Below are positions 35,549-44,180 of a stretch of DNA of 64,000 nt, piece by piece. Source of the DNA: Herbaspirillum chlorophenolicum (GTDB lineage: Bacteria > Pseudomonadota > Gammaproteobacteria > Burkholderiales > Burkholderiaceae_D); contig NZ_LFLT01000001.1 in assembly GCF_001189955.1 (NCBI RefSeq), positions 186,001 to 250,000 on the forward strand, in the 5' to 3' direction. The notes under the pieces were generated by a model. That model saw only the letters and a list, made by a program, of their open reading frames with translations, was not told the origin of the DNA and ran no database searches. Every line of letters begins with the position of its first letter. Position 1 is the stretch's first letter. Position numbers and translations under genes: made by a program.

Positions 35549-36001
35549 ATGAAGAAATTGCTTTTAATCGTTGCACTGAGCTCGCTGGCGGCAGGCTGTG
35601 CCTACACGCCGAATTCGGCCAGTGTCTATAACACTCGCCAGGCGCAGGGTGAACAAACCGTTCGCATGGGCGTGGTGGAGTCGATCCGCAACGTGACCAT
35701 CGACAAGGGCGCTTCCGGCGTGGGCACCCTTGCTGGCGGCGCACTGGGCGGCATCGCGGCCGGTTCCAACATCGGCGGCGGCAACGGCGCGCTGGCAGCT
35801 GGCATTATCGGCGCCCTGGCCGGCGGCATCGCCGGTAACCAGATCGAATCGCGCATGGCCAATCAGGCCGGCCTGGAAATCACCGTGCGCCTGGATAACG
35901 GCGAACTGCGCGCCATCACCCAGGATGCGGACGAGGCTTTCCGTGTTGGCGAACGCGTGCGCTTGCTGTCCAACGGCCGCACTACCCGCGTAACGCATTG
36001 A
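35549..36001 (+). CDS. Glycine-zipper outer-membrane lipoprotein (SlyB/PCP-like)
   Basis: A 150-residue lipoprotein. The signal peptide ends in LAAGC (lipobox, Cys18). Residues about 55-105 form two glycine-zipper helices, GTLAGGALGGIAAGS and ALAAGIIGALAGGIAGNQIE. The C-terminal part is a small beta domain with LDNGELRAITQ and the FRVGERVRLL loop. SlyB-like proteins stabilise the outer membrane. A strong terminator follows at 36031. Confidence 0.92.
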   Translation: MKKLLLIVALSSLAAGCAYTPNSASVYNTRQAQGEQTVRMGVVESIRNVTIDKGASGVGTLAGGALGGIAAGSNIGGGNGALAAGIIGALAGGIAGNQIESRMANQAGLEITVRLDNGELRAITQDADEAFRVGERVRLLSNGRTTRVTH

Positions 36002-36030
36002 TGCACTGAGCTTTACCCGCTCTGCCTGAA

Positions 36031-36056
36031 AGCAGGACTTCGGTCCTGCTTTTTTT
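36031..36056 (+). terminator. Terminator after the SlyB-like lipoprotein gene
   Basis: Stem AGCAGGAC / GTCCTGCT with a TTCG tetraloop, then seven T. Confidence 0.93.
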
Positions 36057-36096
36057 CGTCCTTTCGTCCATTTCCCGGTATTGCCCGCCGATCGCG

Positions 36097-36684
36097 TCAA
36101 CGCTTTTCGCGTTCGATCCATTGCTCGCGTCGGATTCGGTACAGGTGATGCAAGCACAGCGGATGTCCCGCGGGCAGGCGCGGATGCAGGAAGTCTTCGC
36201 GGATGTCGCACTGCATGCCCAGCCTTCGCATGACTGCCAGGGAGTTGAGATTGGCGGGGGCGGTAAACGAGACGATTTCCGGCAGCGCCAGCGCATGGAA
36301 ACCGTAACGCAAGGCGCAGGCAGCCGCTTCGGTGGCGTAGCCTTGCCCCCACGCCGACGATGCCAGGCGCCAGCCTATCTCCACTGCCGGCGTGAAGTGG
36401 GCATCAAAAGAAACGTTGAGCAGGCCGACAAAGCCCGCGCATTCGCTGACGCCAGGAATGTCCAGCACCCACGGCCCGAAGCCGTATTGGTCGAAATGCG
36501 TTTGGATGCGGTCGGCCAGCGCATCGCTGTCATACCGCGAGAGTGGGGTGGGGAAGTGCTTCATGACCAACGGATCGGCATTGATGGCGGCAAAGGGCTC
36601 GCGGTCGGCAGTGCGCCAGGGGCGCAGCAGCACCCGCGCACCCCGCAGCAGTGCAGCATCAGGCTGTGGGCTGTTGCTCGTCAT
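36097..36684 (-). CDS. GNAT-family N-acetyltransferase (RimJ-like)
   Basis: A 195-residue acetyltransferase. The acetyl-CoA site is GWRLASSAWGQGYATEAAA (about residues 104-122), after LLRPWRTADREPFAAINADPLVM, a RimJ/L-type start. The C-terminal FTAPANLNSLAVMRRLGMQ is typical of that group. It may acetylate a ribosomal protein or a small molecule. Its start lies 26 bp inside the end of the membrane-protein gene upstream. Confidence 0.88.
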   Translation of the reverse strand: MTSNSPQPDAALLRGARVLLRPWRTADREPFAAINADPLVMKHFPTPLSRYDSDALADRIQTHFDQYGFGPWVLDIPGVSECAGFVGLLNVSFDAHFTPAVEIGWRLASSAWGQGYATEAAACALRYGFHALALPEIVSFTAPANLNSLAVMRRLGMQCDIREDFLHPRLPAGHPLCLHHLYRIRREQWIEREKR

Positions 36685-37183
36685 GTGGTTGCCGGCGCTT
36701 GACCAGCCAGATATACAGTACGGTTTGCAGCAGCGCCATCGTGCTGCCGACGATCACTTCCCCCACGCGCATGAAGGCCAGGTGCAGTTCCTGGTGCAAG
36801 CCGCTGCCGGAGAAGGCGGCCGACAGCAGGATCACCACCGTTGCCGGCCCCAGGCGCCAGTTGCTGGGATAGTTTTGCAGCAGCATCGCCACCACCACGG
36901 CGGCCGTCAGCGCCACCAGCATGGCCAGGAAGGTCGGGCCGAAAATGATGAGCGAGATGCAGGAGACCACGCAGCCGGAAATGGTGTTGATCAGCCGTGC
37001 ACGGAAGTTGGCCTTGGCCACCGTCATATCGGGCTCGGTGACGATGATCAGCGAAATCATCGCCCAGTAGGGTTCCTGGATACCGAGTGCGCGTAATCCG
37101 TACCACAGGATCAGGCAGCCCGATAGGATCTTGACCAGATAGACCAGGGCGTTCTTGCGCGGATTGATGAAGTTGAATTCCAT
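36659..37183 (-). CDS. FUSC/DUF939-type membrane protein, half-size
   Basis: A 174-residue protein with about five to six hydrophobic helices. AYWAMISLIIVTEPDMTVAKANFRARLINTISGCVV-like sequence near residues 35-75 is the core of FUSC-family aromatic-acid and efflux transporters. It has one membrane module and no cytoplasmic domain, where full FUSC proteins have two, so it may work as an oligomer. It ends overlapping the GNAT gene by 26 bp. There is no clear ribosome site. Confidence 0.72.
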   Translation of the reverse strand: MEFNFINPRKNALVYLVKILSGCLILWYGLRALGIQEPYWAMISLIIVTEPDMTVAKANFRARLINTISGCVVSCISLIIFGPTFLAMLVALTAAVVVAMLLQNYPSNWRLGPATVVILLSAAFSGSGLHQELHLAFMRVGEVIVGSTMALLQTVLYIWLVKRRQPHDEQQPTA

Positions 37184-37261
37184 GTGCAGTTGCCAGGCGC
37201 AAGGCGCGCCGCCATGTGGCGATGGCGTGCGCGGCTACGCGTAGTTCAGCTGTTTTCGGTT

Positions 37262-37648
37262 TTATTGAGCGAGTTTGTCGCGCGCGTCTTTCAGTTCCGC
37301 CTCGGCATCGTGCAGCTTCTTTTCCTGCTGGGCGATTTTCTTTGGTTTGCCCTTGGCGTTGGCCTTGTCCAGGTCGGCCTGGCGGGCAGCGACTTTTTCT
37401 TCCTTCTTCTTCACGTCGGCTTCGCGTTCGCGGCGCAAGCCTTCGTCGGTGCAGTTCGTTTCCAGCTGCTTCTGGGCGATCTTCAGTTTTGCTTCCTGCG
37501 CCTTGTTGCCATGCGCACGCGCCTGTTCGAGCTGGGCCTGCACATCGGCCTTTTTGGCGGCACAGCCGGTCAAGGCTTGCGCCGATACATGGCCGGCACA
37601 AATCAAACCGACGGCCAGGAAAAGCGACAAAGCGAAGGGTTTTTGCAT
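37262..37648 (-). CDS. DUF1090 periplasmic protein (YqjC-like)
   Basis: A 128-residue protein with a cleavable signal peptide (hydrophobic 7-20, ending VSAQA) and a coiled-coil, very charged mature part. Cys residues near 29 and 66 (TGCAAKKADV, LETNCTDEGL) and KKKEEKVAARQADLDKA define DUF1090. Function is unknown; it is probably periplasmic. GGAG precedes the ATG. Confidence 0.9.
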   Translation of the reverse strand: MQKPFALSLFLAVGLICAGHVSAQALTGCAAKKADVQAQLEQARAHGNKAQEAKLKIAQKQLETNCTDEGLRREREADVKKKEEKVAARQADLDKANAKGKPKKIAQQEKKLHDAEAELKDARDKLAQ

Positions 37649-37863
37649 TGCGAGGCTCCAGGTGAAAGGAAAAAGGGAAATGCCGTCCTACTGTATAGCG
37701 CATGCGTTGCCGAGGCAACCAGAAGGCCGCGCGTAGCTCACGCTACGGGGGAGGGAAGCGGATAGGTCGGATGTTTCGGGCAGCGATACCCGTATTTTGG
37801 GCACGACAATGCGGCCGGTCATTTCTGACGCGGCAGGCGATGGCAGGGATCGCGCGCGCTGCG

Positions 37864-39015
37864 TTATCGGCGGCGCGACAGAAAGCGCGACAAGGCGCCC
37901 GTGCGAATCCGGGTGTAGCCGTGGAACAGGTGCGCGGAGCGCAGCCGGGGCGAGATCTGGATGGCGTTGTGCAGCAGGTATTCGGTCGGCTGCCAGCGCA
38001 TTTTGGAATAGTCGCGCCCGGTCGAGAGGTTGAGGTATTCGAAGCCGTTCGCAATCGCCCATTGCACCGCATGCACCACGACGGTGGTCATGATGCTGTA
38101 TTTGCCCCATTCGATGTCATAGCCGGAGTAATACAGGTACAGGTGGCGGTCGCAGACAAAGCCGATGCGGGTGGCGACCACCTGGCCTTTGATCTTGACC
38201 TGGAACAGGCGCAGGCGGTCCTGCTCCGCCATCTTGTGGACGAACGCCGTCAGGAAGCGGCGGCTTTTCTCGCGCTGGAATACGTTGGCATGTTCGACCG
38301 TGTGGTCGGCTTCCGAGCGCAGCGTATGCAGGTTGAAGAGGGTTTGCATGGCATCGGGCACCTCCTCGGGCTTGCTGACGACATGCACCTCATGGTGGTG
38401 CTCATCGCGCTTGAGCGAATTGAAGCACTTGCGGATCGCTTCCTTCATGTTGCGCGACAGGCTGGTCTTGAGTTCTTCCCAGGTCGGCGGCAGCGCCAGG
38501 TAGCAGACCACGCGCGGCATCGGTTGTTCGGCCGAAGGCGTTGCCAGGATGAGCGCCTGCGGCAGCGACAATCCCTGCCATTCGATCCAGTCCCATTTGC
38601 GCTTGCAGGTGTGCAGGTGGTTTTTCAGGGTGGCCACGGCCAGTTCGCGGTAGTTCGGATCGCAGATGAGGCCGCGGATTTCGGTGACGTTGGGATCGGC
38701 GCCAAAGAACTGCAGCACCCGGATGCCAAATGCCTTGATGCCCGGCCGCATGCTGACCATCATCGGGGCGATTGCAATCAGCTCGCCCTGGGCGTTACGC
38801 AAGGCGAAGGAATACAACTCGTCCTGGATCATCATCTTGGCTTGCCGATGATGGTTCCACCACAAGATATTCCAGGCTGACGAAGTGAATGGCGTGCGCA
38901 AATACAGCTTTCGTTCCAACGTATCCCATTCGTCGGACAATGCGGCCAGCTCTTCGAAGCGATGTATGACTTGCACTTGCAGTTTGGCGACTGCGGATGG
39001 CGTTTCTCGTCGCAT
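37864..39015 (-). CDS. BioF2/FemAB-like GNAT acyltransferase (CelD-like)
   Basis: A 383-residue protein of the GNAT_6 group. The first half has RTPFTSSAWNILWW and an acceptor-binding core; the second half carries KIKGQVVATRIGFVCDRHLYLYYSGYDIEW, the acyl-CoA fold seen in cellulose/exopolysaccharide-associated CelD proteins and FemAB relatives. The start at 39015 has GAGGG two bases upstream, which is rather close, and an upstream frame opens to 39111. It is the only gene of its unit. A function in modifying a surface polysaccharide is inferred. Confidence 0.72.
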   Translation of the reverse strand: MRRETPSAVAKLQVQVIHRFEELAALSDEWDTLERKLYLRTPFTSSAWNILWWNHHRQAKMMIQDELYSFALRNAQGELIAIAPMMVSMRPGIKAFGIRVLQFFGADPNVTEIRGLICDPNYRELAVATLKNHLHTCKRKWDWIEWQGLSLPQALILATPSAEQPMPRVVCYLALPPTWEELKTSLSRNMKEAIRKCFNSLKRDEHHHEVHVVSKPEEVPDAMQTLFNLHTLRSEADHTVEHANVFQREKSRRFLTAFVHKMAEQDRLRLFQVKIKGQVVATRIGFVCDRHLYLYYSGYDIEWGKYSIMTTVVVHAVQWAIANGFEYLNLSTGRDYSKMRWQPTEYLLHNAIQISPRLRSAHLFHGYTRIRTGALSRFLSRRR

Positions 39016-39280
39016 ATCCCTCTTTATTTTTTTCGACGCAGCGTTATTCTTTTTTCGAAACTTATTGATTAAACAACAATATGTAGTTGTTCTTTTATAA
39101 TTTTTTCTCATTAAGTGAGACTTTTATATTTACAACAATTTACAAGTAAGATGGCAAGGAAGGATGAGCTTCTTGCCTTTAGATGCTGGGGCGCAGGTGA
39201 GAAATGAAAAGCGAATGACGTCCTGCCATCGATGTATCCAATGCCGGCGAAAGCTGGAATTTGTGCGGGAAAAAGCGTCG
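39016..39280. other. AT-rich upstream region of the GNAT_6 gene
   Basis: Markedly AT-rich DNA (long A/T runs about 39030-39150) between the GNAT_6 start and the htpG terminator. It probably holds the promoter of the GNAT_6 gene. No gene is seen; short open frames have no support. Confidence 0.5.
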
Positions 39281-39289
39281 AGGATGAAA

Positions 39290-39315
39290 AAACGGCGGCC
39301 CAAGGGCCGCCGTTT
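39290..39315 (-). terminator. Terminator after htpG
   Basis: Stem AAACGGCGGCCC / GGGCCGCCGTTT with a very short loop (AA), then six T on the minus strand, 26 bp beyond the htpG stop. Confidence 0.9.
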
Positions 39316-39340
39316 CGGTACTGATGGATGTTGGAGGGAG

Positions 39341-41251
39341 TTACTTTGAGGCCATCCCCAGCAGCATATCGTTCAGCCGCTTGACGAACCCGGCCGGGTC
39401 GCCCAGCGCGCCGCCTTCGGCCAACAAGGCCTGGTCGAACAGGATATGCGACCAGTCGTCGAACTTGGCCTCTTCATACTTCAGGCGCTGCACCAGCGGG
39501 TGGTCCGGGTTGATTTCCAGGGTCGGCTTGGACTCCGGCGCATTTTGGCCGGCCGCCTTGAGCATACGCATCAGGTTGCCGGAAAGTTCGTTCTCGTCGG
39601 CCACCAGGCAGGTCGGCGAATCGGTCAGGCGCAAGCTCACGCGCACGTCCTTGGCCTTGTCGGCCAGCGAAACCTTCATTTTCTCGACCAGATCCTTGAA
39701 CTCGGTTTCAGTTTCTTCGTGCTGTTTCTTTTCCGCTTCGTTTTCCAGCTTGCCGAGGTCGAGGCCGCCCTTGGCTACCGAGGCCAGTTCACGGCCCTCG
39801 AACTCCGTCAGGAAGGACAGCATCCATTCGTCCACGCGGTCGGTCAGCAGCAGCACTTCCACCCCCTTCTTGCGGAAGATTTCCAGGTGCGGGCTGTTCC
39901 TGGCGGACTGGTGGTTCTCGGCGGTGACGTAGTAGATCTTGTCCTGGCCTTCCTTCATGCGGCTGACGTAGTCGGCCAACGAAGTGCTCTGGGCATCGCC
40001 CTCATGGTGGGTAGAGGCGAAACGCAGCAGCTTTGCGATGCGCTCCTTGTTGGCGGCATCCTCGCCGATACCTTCCTTGAGCGCCTGGCCGAACTCGGTC
40101 CAGAAGCCTGCGTACTTATCCTTCTGCGCCTGCTCGTCGCTGTTGGCCAATTCTTCCAGCAGGCTCAGCACGCGCTTGGTCGAACCTTCGCGGATGGCGC
40201 GCACGTCGCGCGACTCTTGCAGGATCTCGCGCGAAACGTTGAGGGGAAGGTCGGCCGAATCGATCACGCCCTTGACGAAGCGCAGGTAGACCGGCATCAG
40301 CTGCTCGGCGTCGTCCATGATGAACACGCGCTTGACGTACAGCTTGATGCCGCCGCGCTTGTTGCGATCCCACATGTCGAAGGGCGCGCGGGCCGGGATG
40401 TACAGCAACTGGGTATATTCGCTGCGGCCTTCCACGCGATTGTGGGTGTAGGCCAGCGGGGCGCCGAAGTCGTGCGAGATGTGCTTGTAGAACTCTTCGT
40501 ACTGCTCGGGCGTGATGTCGGACTTGCTGCGGGTCCACAGGGCGCTGGCCTGGTTGACGGTTTCCAGTTCGTCCTTCTGGACGGTTTCCTTCTTTTCCTC
40601 GTCCCATTCTTCCTTGTTCATCAGGATGGGCAGCGAGATATGGTCGGAGTACTTGCGGATGATGGACTTCAATTGCCATGCAGAAAGGAACTCGTCTTCG
40701 CCTTCACGCAAGTGCAGGATGATGTCGGTGCCGCGGTCAGGCTTGTTTATTGCTTCTACCGAGAAGTCACCGGCGCCTTCGGATTCCCAGCGCACGCCTT
40801 CATCGGCCGGCGTGCCGGCACGGCGCGTCTCGACCGTGATGCGGTCGGCGATGATGAAGCCGGAGTAGAAGCCGACGCCGAACTGGCCGATCAGGGCTGC
40901 GTCCTTCTGCTGGTCGCCGGAGAGCCGGGAGAAGAATTCCTTGGTGCCGGACTTGGCAATGGTGCCCAGGTGCGAGATCGCCTCGTCACGGTTCATGCCG
41001 ATGCCGTTGTCGGAGATCGTGATGGTGCGTGCGGCCTTGTCGAAGCCGACCGTGATCTTCAGTTCGGGATCGTTTTCAAAGAGGGTGTCGTTGTTGATGG
41101 CTTCGAAGCGCAGCTTGTCGGCGGCGTCGGAAGCGTTGGAGATCAGCTCGCGCAGGAAAATTTCTTTGTTGGAGTACAGCGAGTGGATCATCAGCTGAAG
41201 CAACTGTTTGACTTCAGCCTGAAAGCCCATGGTCTGTTTTTCGGATGCCAT
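39341..41251 (-). CDS. htpG: Molecular chaperone HtpG (Hsp90)
   Basis: A 636-residue Hsp90 homologue. The N-terminal GHKL ATPase has [37 protein letters not shown] and, later, the middle-domain stretch [18 protein letters not shown]. Full-length and intact. Its C-terminal dimerisation end is [19 protein letters not shown]. It folds client proteins in the cytosol. It is transcribed alone; the 504-bp spacer upstream separates it from the secretion operon. Confidence 0.98.
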   Translation of the reverse strand: MASEKQTMGFQAEVKQLLQLMIHSLYSNKEIFLRELISNASDAADKLRFEAINNDTLFENDPELKITVGFDKAARTITISDNGIGMNRDEAISHLGTIAKSGTKEFFSRLSGDQQKDAALIGQFGVGFYSGFIIADRITVETRRAGTPADEGVRWESEGAGDFSVEAINKPDRGTDIILHLREGEDEFLSAWQLKSIIRKYSDHISLPILMNKEEWDEEKKETVQKDELETVNQASALWTRSKSDITPEQYEEFYKHISHDFGAPLAYTHNRVEGRSEYTQLLYIPARAPFDMWDRNKRGGIKLYVKRVFIMDDAEQLMPVYLRFVKGVIDSADLPLNVSREILQESRDVRAIREGSTKRVLSLLEELANSDEQAQKDKYAGFWTEFGQALKEGIGEDAANKERIAKLLRFASTHHEGDAQSTSLADYVSRMKEGQDKIYYVTAENHQSARNSPHLEIFRKKGVEVLLLTDRVDEWMLSFLTEFEGRELASVAKGGLDLGKLENEAEKKQHEETETEFKDLVEKMKVSLADKAKDVRVSLRLTDSPTCLVADENELSGNLMRMLKAAGQNAPESKPTLEINPDHPLVQRLKYEEAKFDDWSHILFDQALLAEGGALGDPAGFVKRLNDMLLGMASK

Positions 41252-41755
41252 GTTTATTCCTTGTGATTAATTAAAACAAATCGAGTGGATAGAAAAAGAC
41301 AATCGTGATTGAGCCAGATATAGGGAGAGATGTGTGGTTTTTCAACCGCATTTTCCGTGAGTTTTTTGAGTTTTCTTCAATTCTGCGGAATCCCCTGATA
41401 GCGGAATGACATCGGGCTAAAGATAATCAACAGCCATTGAAATCAATCAAGTCAATGGAAGTTAAGTGATTTTTTAAAGATTTACTGTAATTCTCCTGCA
41501 ATGGGCGGATGTTAAAATAAGTTTTGTCAAAAAAGAAAGTTTTGTTGGCGCGGATATCAGTATTTCGCTGGTCAGCCAATGTCAAGGATGAAATTTTTGT
41601 TGACATACAATCAGTATTTTTTGACCAGCTAAGAATAAGAAACAAGAAGGGAAGGTTGGGGCATGTAAATCTGGATCGGCGCCAATGGCTGCCGATTTTT
41701 CTTATTTGCAGTGATGGGGCAGGGGGGCCGGTCGGGATACCGGTTTGTCGCGTTG
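41252..41755. promoter_or_regulatory. 504-bp AT-rich leader/promoter region of the type I secretion operon and htpG
   Basis: Spacer between divergent genes. Inverted repeat GCTGGTCA (41567-41574) / TGACCAGC (41622-41629) spans 63 bp, and direct repeats ATCAGTATTT occur at 41556 and 41610, 54 bp apart. A TTGACA (41600-41605) lies between but has no clear -10. CCATTG/CAATGG (about 41433-41458) is another dyad. No gene is visible. The repeats may bind a regulator of the secretion operon. Confidence 0.5.
41675..41701 (+). terminator. Terminator-like hairpin in the secretion operon leader (possible attenuator)
   Basis: Stem ATCGGC / GCCGAT with a 10-nt loop, followed by TTTTTC, 55 bp before the first gene. 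No gene precedes it on the plus strand, so it would act in the leader of the operon itself. Confidence 0.5.
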
Positions 41756-43390
41756 ATGATAGTTTTCAAAAGCAAGCGTTTTTCATTCGGTGTCTTAGTT
41801 GGCCTGATTGCACAGCATTCCATTTGTGCCGCACAAAGCATGGCTCCCATGTCGGAGCCACCTGCTCGCCTCGTTACGCCGGTACAGGCCGTACCTGAAA
41901 AGCTGGAAGCGCCGCCGCAGATCCGCCTTGGCGCCGATCCTGCCGGCCCGGCCGCTGCCGATGCCCGGCTGCCGGCGCTATTGCCGCTGGATGCCCAAGT
42001 TGCGCCCAGCCCCGACGACGAGATCCTGATACTGCTGCGCCAGGCCGATTCAGGATTTACCGGCAACGCCATTGCCCTGCCAGAGGTGCCCATCGCCGCC
42101 GAGGGCGAGACGGTGCCCAATCTGACCTTGCACCAGGTGCTCGACCTGGCGCTCAATAACAGTTACAGCTACGCCGCCACTGCCGCCCAGGCCGACCAGG
42201 CCTCCTACGCCGCCAATGCCGCCGCCGGCCAGATGGGGCCGACCCTGGACCTGCGGGCGCAGAAGGGCAAGGAATATTCGTCGCCATCCTCGGTGATCGA
42301 TCCCAATACCGGCCAGATCCTGCGCGCGTCCGACCACAAGCGCTGGGATGTCACCCTGATCGGTCGCCAGCCGGTGTTCGCACCGGGCTCTTACTTCGAT
42401 TTCCAGAAATCCCGCGCACTCTCGCAGGCAGCCGACCTGCGCCGCGACGATGCGCGCGAGACCCTCTATTACAACGCCATCAAGGCCTACTACGACGTCA
42501 TACGCGCCTACGCATCGCTCTCGTTCGCACGCAGCTATTCGCAGCGCATGAACGCCTTGCTGGATTACATGCGCAAGCGCCTTGAAGGCGGCGGCGCCAG
42601 CCGCATCGACTTTGAACGCGTACGCGGCCGTTCGCTGACGGCGCAAGCCGCCGTGGCCGAGGCGGAAGGCGCGCTGGAAAGTGCGATGGTCACGCTCAAC
42701 CAGATCACCGGCCGCAAGATCGAGCAGGTCGAAGTCCCCGACCGCATGATGCCGCCGGTCCCCGACAGCTCCAGGCTGGCCCTGAAGGACATCTACGAAA
42801 CCAACCCCGGCGTACGCGCGGCGCGGCGCGATGTCGATGCCGCCAGCGAAGAACTGAAGTCGGCCCGCTCCAAGTTTTCGCCGACCTTCGCCGTCGAATG
42901 GACGCAGCAAAAGACGCGCGGCGCAGGCGGCGCCATCGACACCACCGATGGCGGCCTGCAACTGGCGACCGACCGCCGCCTGATGCTGGTGATGACGATG
43001 AACCTGCTCAACGGCGGCAGCGACATGTATTACCAGAAGCAGATCGGCGCCAAGTATGTGGAAAAGAGCAATACCGTGCTGGACCTGGAGCGCAAGCTGC
43101 GCGAACAGGTCGAGATCAACTACCGCACGCTGGGCGCGGTGAGAAAGCGCATGGAGATTTCGCGCCAGGCTTACCTGACCACCGCCAACGTCGCCGATGT
43201 GTTCCTGGAGCAGCTCTCCACCGGCAGCAAGCAATTGCTGGATGTGCTCGACGCTTACCAGCAGGCGTATCAGGCACGCATGGATTTTGCGACGCTGCTG
43301 TTCCAGCAGGCCGATATCAGTTACCAGATCTTGCGCAACACCGGCCGGGCGTCGCCGCCAAGGGCCGCGCCGGCGCAGGCAGTCAAATAG
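41756..43390 (+). CDS. Outer-membrane TolC-family protein of the type I secretion system
   Basis: A 544-residue outer-membrane efflux protein. The ATG at 41756 yields a proper signal peptide (KSKRFSFGVLVGLIAQHSICAAQ); upstream GTG/ATG at 41711-41714 would bury it, although no start has a good ribosome site. Residues about 40-100 are Pro/Ala-rich. The two TolC repeats follow (about 115-320 and 330-520), with LTLHQVLDLALNNSY and the coiled-coil ALESAMVTLNQITG. It probably forms the trans-periplasmic channel for the adhesin at the operon's end. Neighbours and order resemble SPI-4 siiC. Confidence 0.88.
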   Translation: MIVFKSKRFSFGVLVGLIAQHSICAAQSMAPMSEPPARLVTPVQAVPEKLEAPPQIRLGADPAGPAAADARLPALLPLDAQVAPSPDDEILILLRQADSGFTGNAIALPEVPIAAEGETVPNLTLHQVLDLALNNSYSYAATAAQADQASYAANAAAGQMGPTLDLRAQKGKEYSSPSSVIDPNTGQILRASDHKRWDVTLIGRQPVFAPGSYFDFQKSRALSQAADLRRDDARETLYYNAIKAYYDVIRAYASLSFARSYSQRMNALLDYMRKRLEGGGASRIDFERVRGRSLTAQAAVAEAEGALESAMVTLNQITGRKIEQVEVPDRMMPPVPDSSRLALKDIYETNPGVRAARRDVDAASEELKSARSKFSPTFAVEWTQQKTRGAGGAIDTTDGGLQLATDRRLMLVMTMNLLNGGSDMYYQKQIGAKYVEKSNTVLDLERKLREQVEINYRTLGAVRKRMEISRQAYLTTANVADVFLEQLSTGSKQLLDVLDAYQQAYQARMDFATLLFQQADISYQILRNTGRASPPRAAPAQAVK

Positions 43391-43406
43391 CATTCCGGGG
43401 GGAAGC

Positions 43407-44180
43407 ATGGAGGGGGGAAAGGAACAGAATTTCTGGCCGGGCTTCGTGGATGCGTTGTCCAACGTCGTGCTGGTCATGATTTTCGTGGTCGTGGTGTTTG
43501 TCGTCACCTTGTTCTATTACTCGCAGAAGCTGGCCCAGATGAAGGTCAGCAAGCTGGTCGCGCAAAGCCAGAGCCAGGAGGTGCAGGGCACCGTGCGCAG
43601 CAAGGCCGACAAGGTCGAAACGCCGGAAGCGAACGATTCCAATGCCTCGCAGGTACGCGCCGACAAGGATCGTGCGCAGGAAATCGAACAGCTCAAGCGT
43701 GAAGTGGCAACCTTGAAAGCCAAATTGGCCGCGCCGCCGCTGCAGTCGGATACGGGCAGCATGCGCAGTGCCGCGGCGCCGTCCAGCCCCAATGCGATCC
43801 AGGTCAAGACCGAACCGCTCAAGAACGAGATTGCTCCGGGCGTGCGTACCGATGCCAATGAAAAGGCGGTGGTGCTCCATTTCGATTCCGACTCGACCCA
43901 ACTGACCGAGGACGGCACCAAGGCCCTGGACAAGAACCTGGCCGACTGGGTGCGCCGGGCCAAATCCAACCAGGGCAAGATCGTCGTGACCGGCGTGATC
44001 AGCTCGGCCGGCTATAGCGACAGCCGCCGCCGTGCCTATTACCGCACCGTGGCGGTGCGCAACTACCTCATCGATTCGGGCGTGGACAAGGAACGCGTGG
44101 TGAGCCGCGTGGCGACCGCCGAGAACGCCGTCGAGAATGCTTCGCGGGTCGTCGTCCAGTATCTGGCGGGCACAAAATGA
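43407..44180 (+). CDS. MotB/SiiA-like proton-channel subunit with OmpA-type C-terminus
   Basis: A 257-residue inner-membrane protein. One transmembrane helix (about 16-38, ALSNVVLVMIFVVVVFVVTLF) follows a conserved Asp15 (FVDAL), the position of the proton-carrying aspartate in MotB, ZorB and Salmonella SiiA. After a coiled-coil linker (about 75-110) comes an OmpA-like peptidoglycan-binding domain (about 150-250, VVLHFDSDSTQL and RTVAVRNYLI), somewhat degenerate. GGGGGAAG precedes the ATG, and the gene overlaps the HlyD-like gene by 4 bp. It pairs with the MotA-like gene at 45663. Confidence 0.8.
   Translation: MEGGKEQNFWPGFVDALSNVVLVMIFVVVVFVVTLFYYSQKLAQMKVSKLVAQSQSQEVQGTVRSKADKVETPEANDSNASQVRADKDRAQEIEQLKREVATLKAKLAAPPLQSDTGSMRSAAAPSSPNAIQVKTEPLKNEIAPGVRTDANEKAVVLHFDSDSTQLTEDGTKALDKNLADWVRRAKSNQGKIVVTGVISSAGYSDSRRRAYYRTVAVRNYLIDSGVDKERVVSRVATAENAVENASRVVVQYLAGTK

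Noticed and set aside
41252-41755. c-di-GMP (GEMM) riboswitch in the adhesin operon leader
   Set aside because: No match to the conserved core or its paired helices was found on reading.
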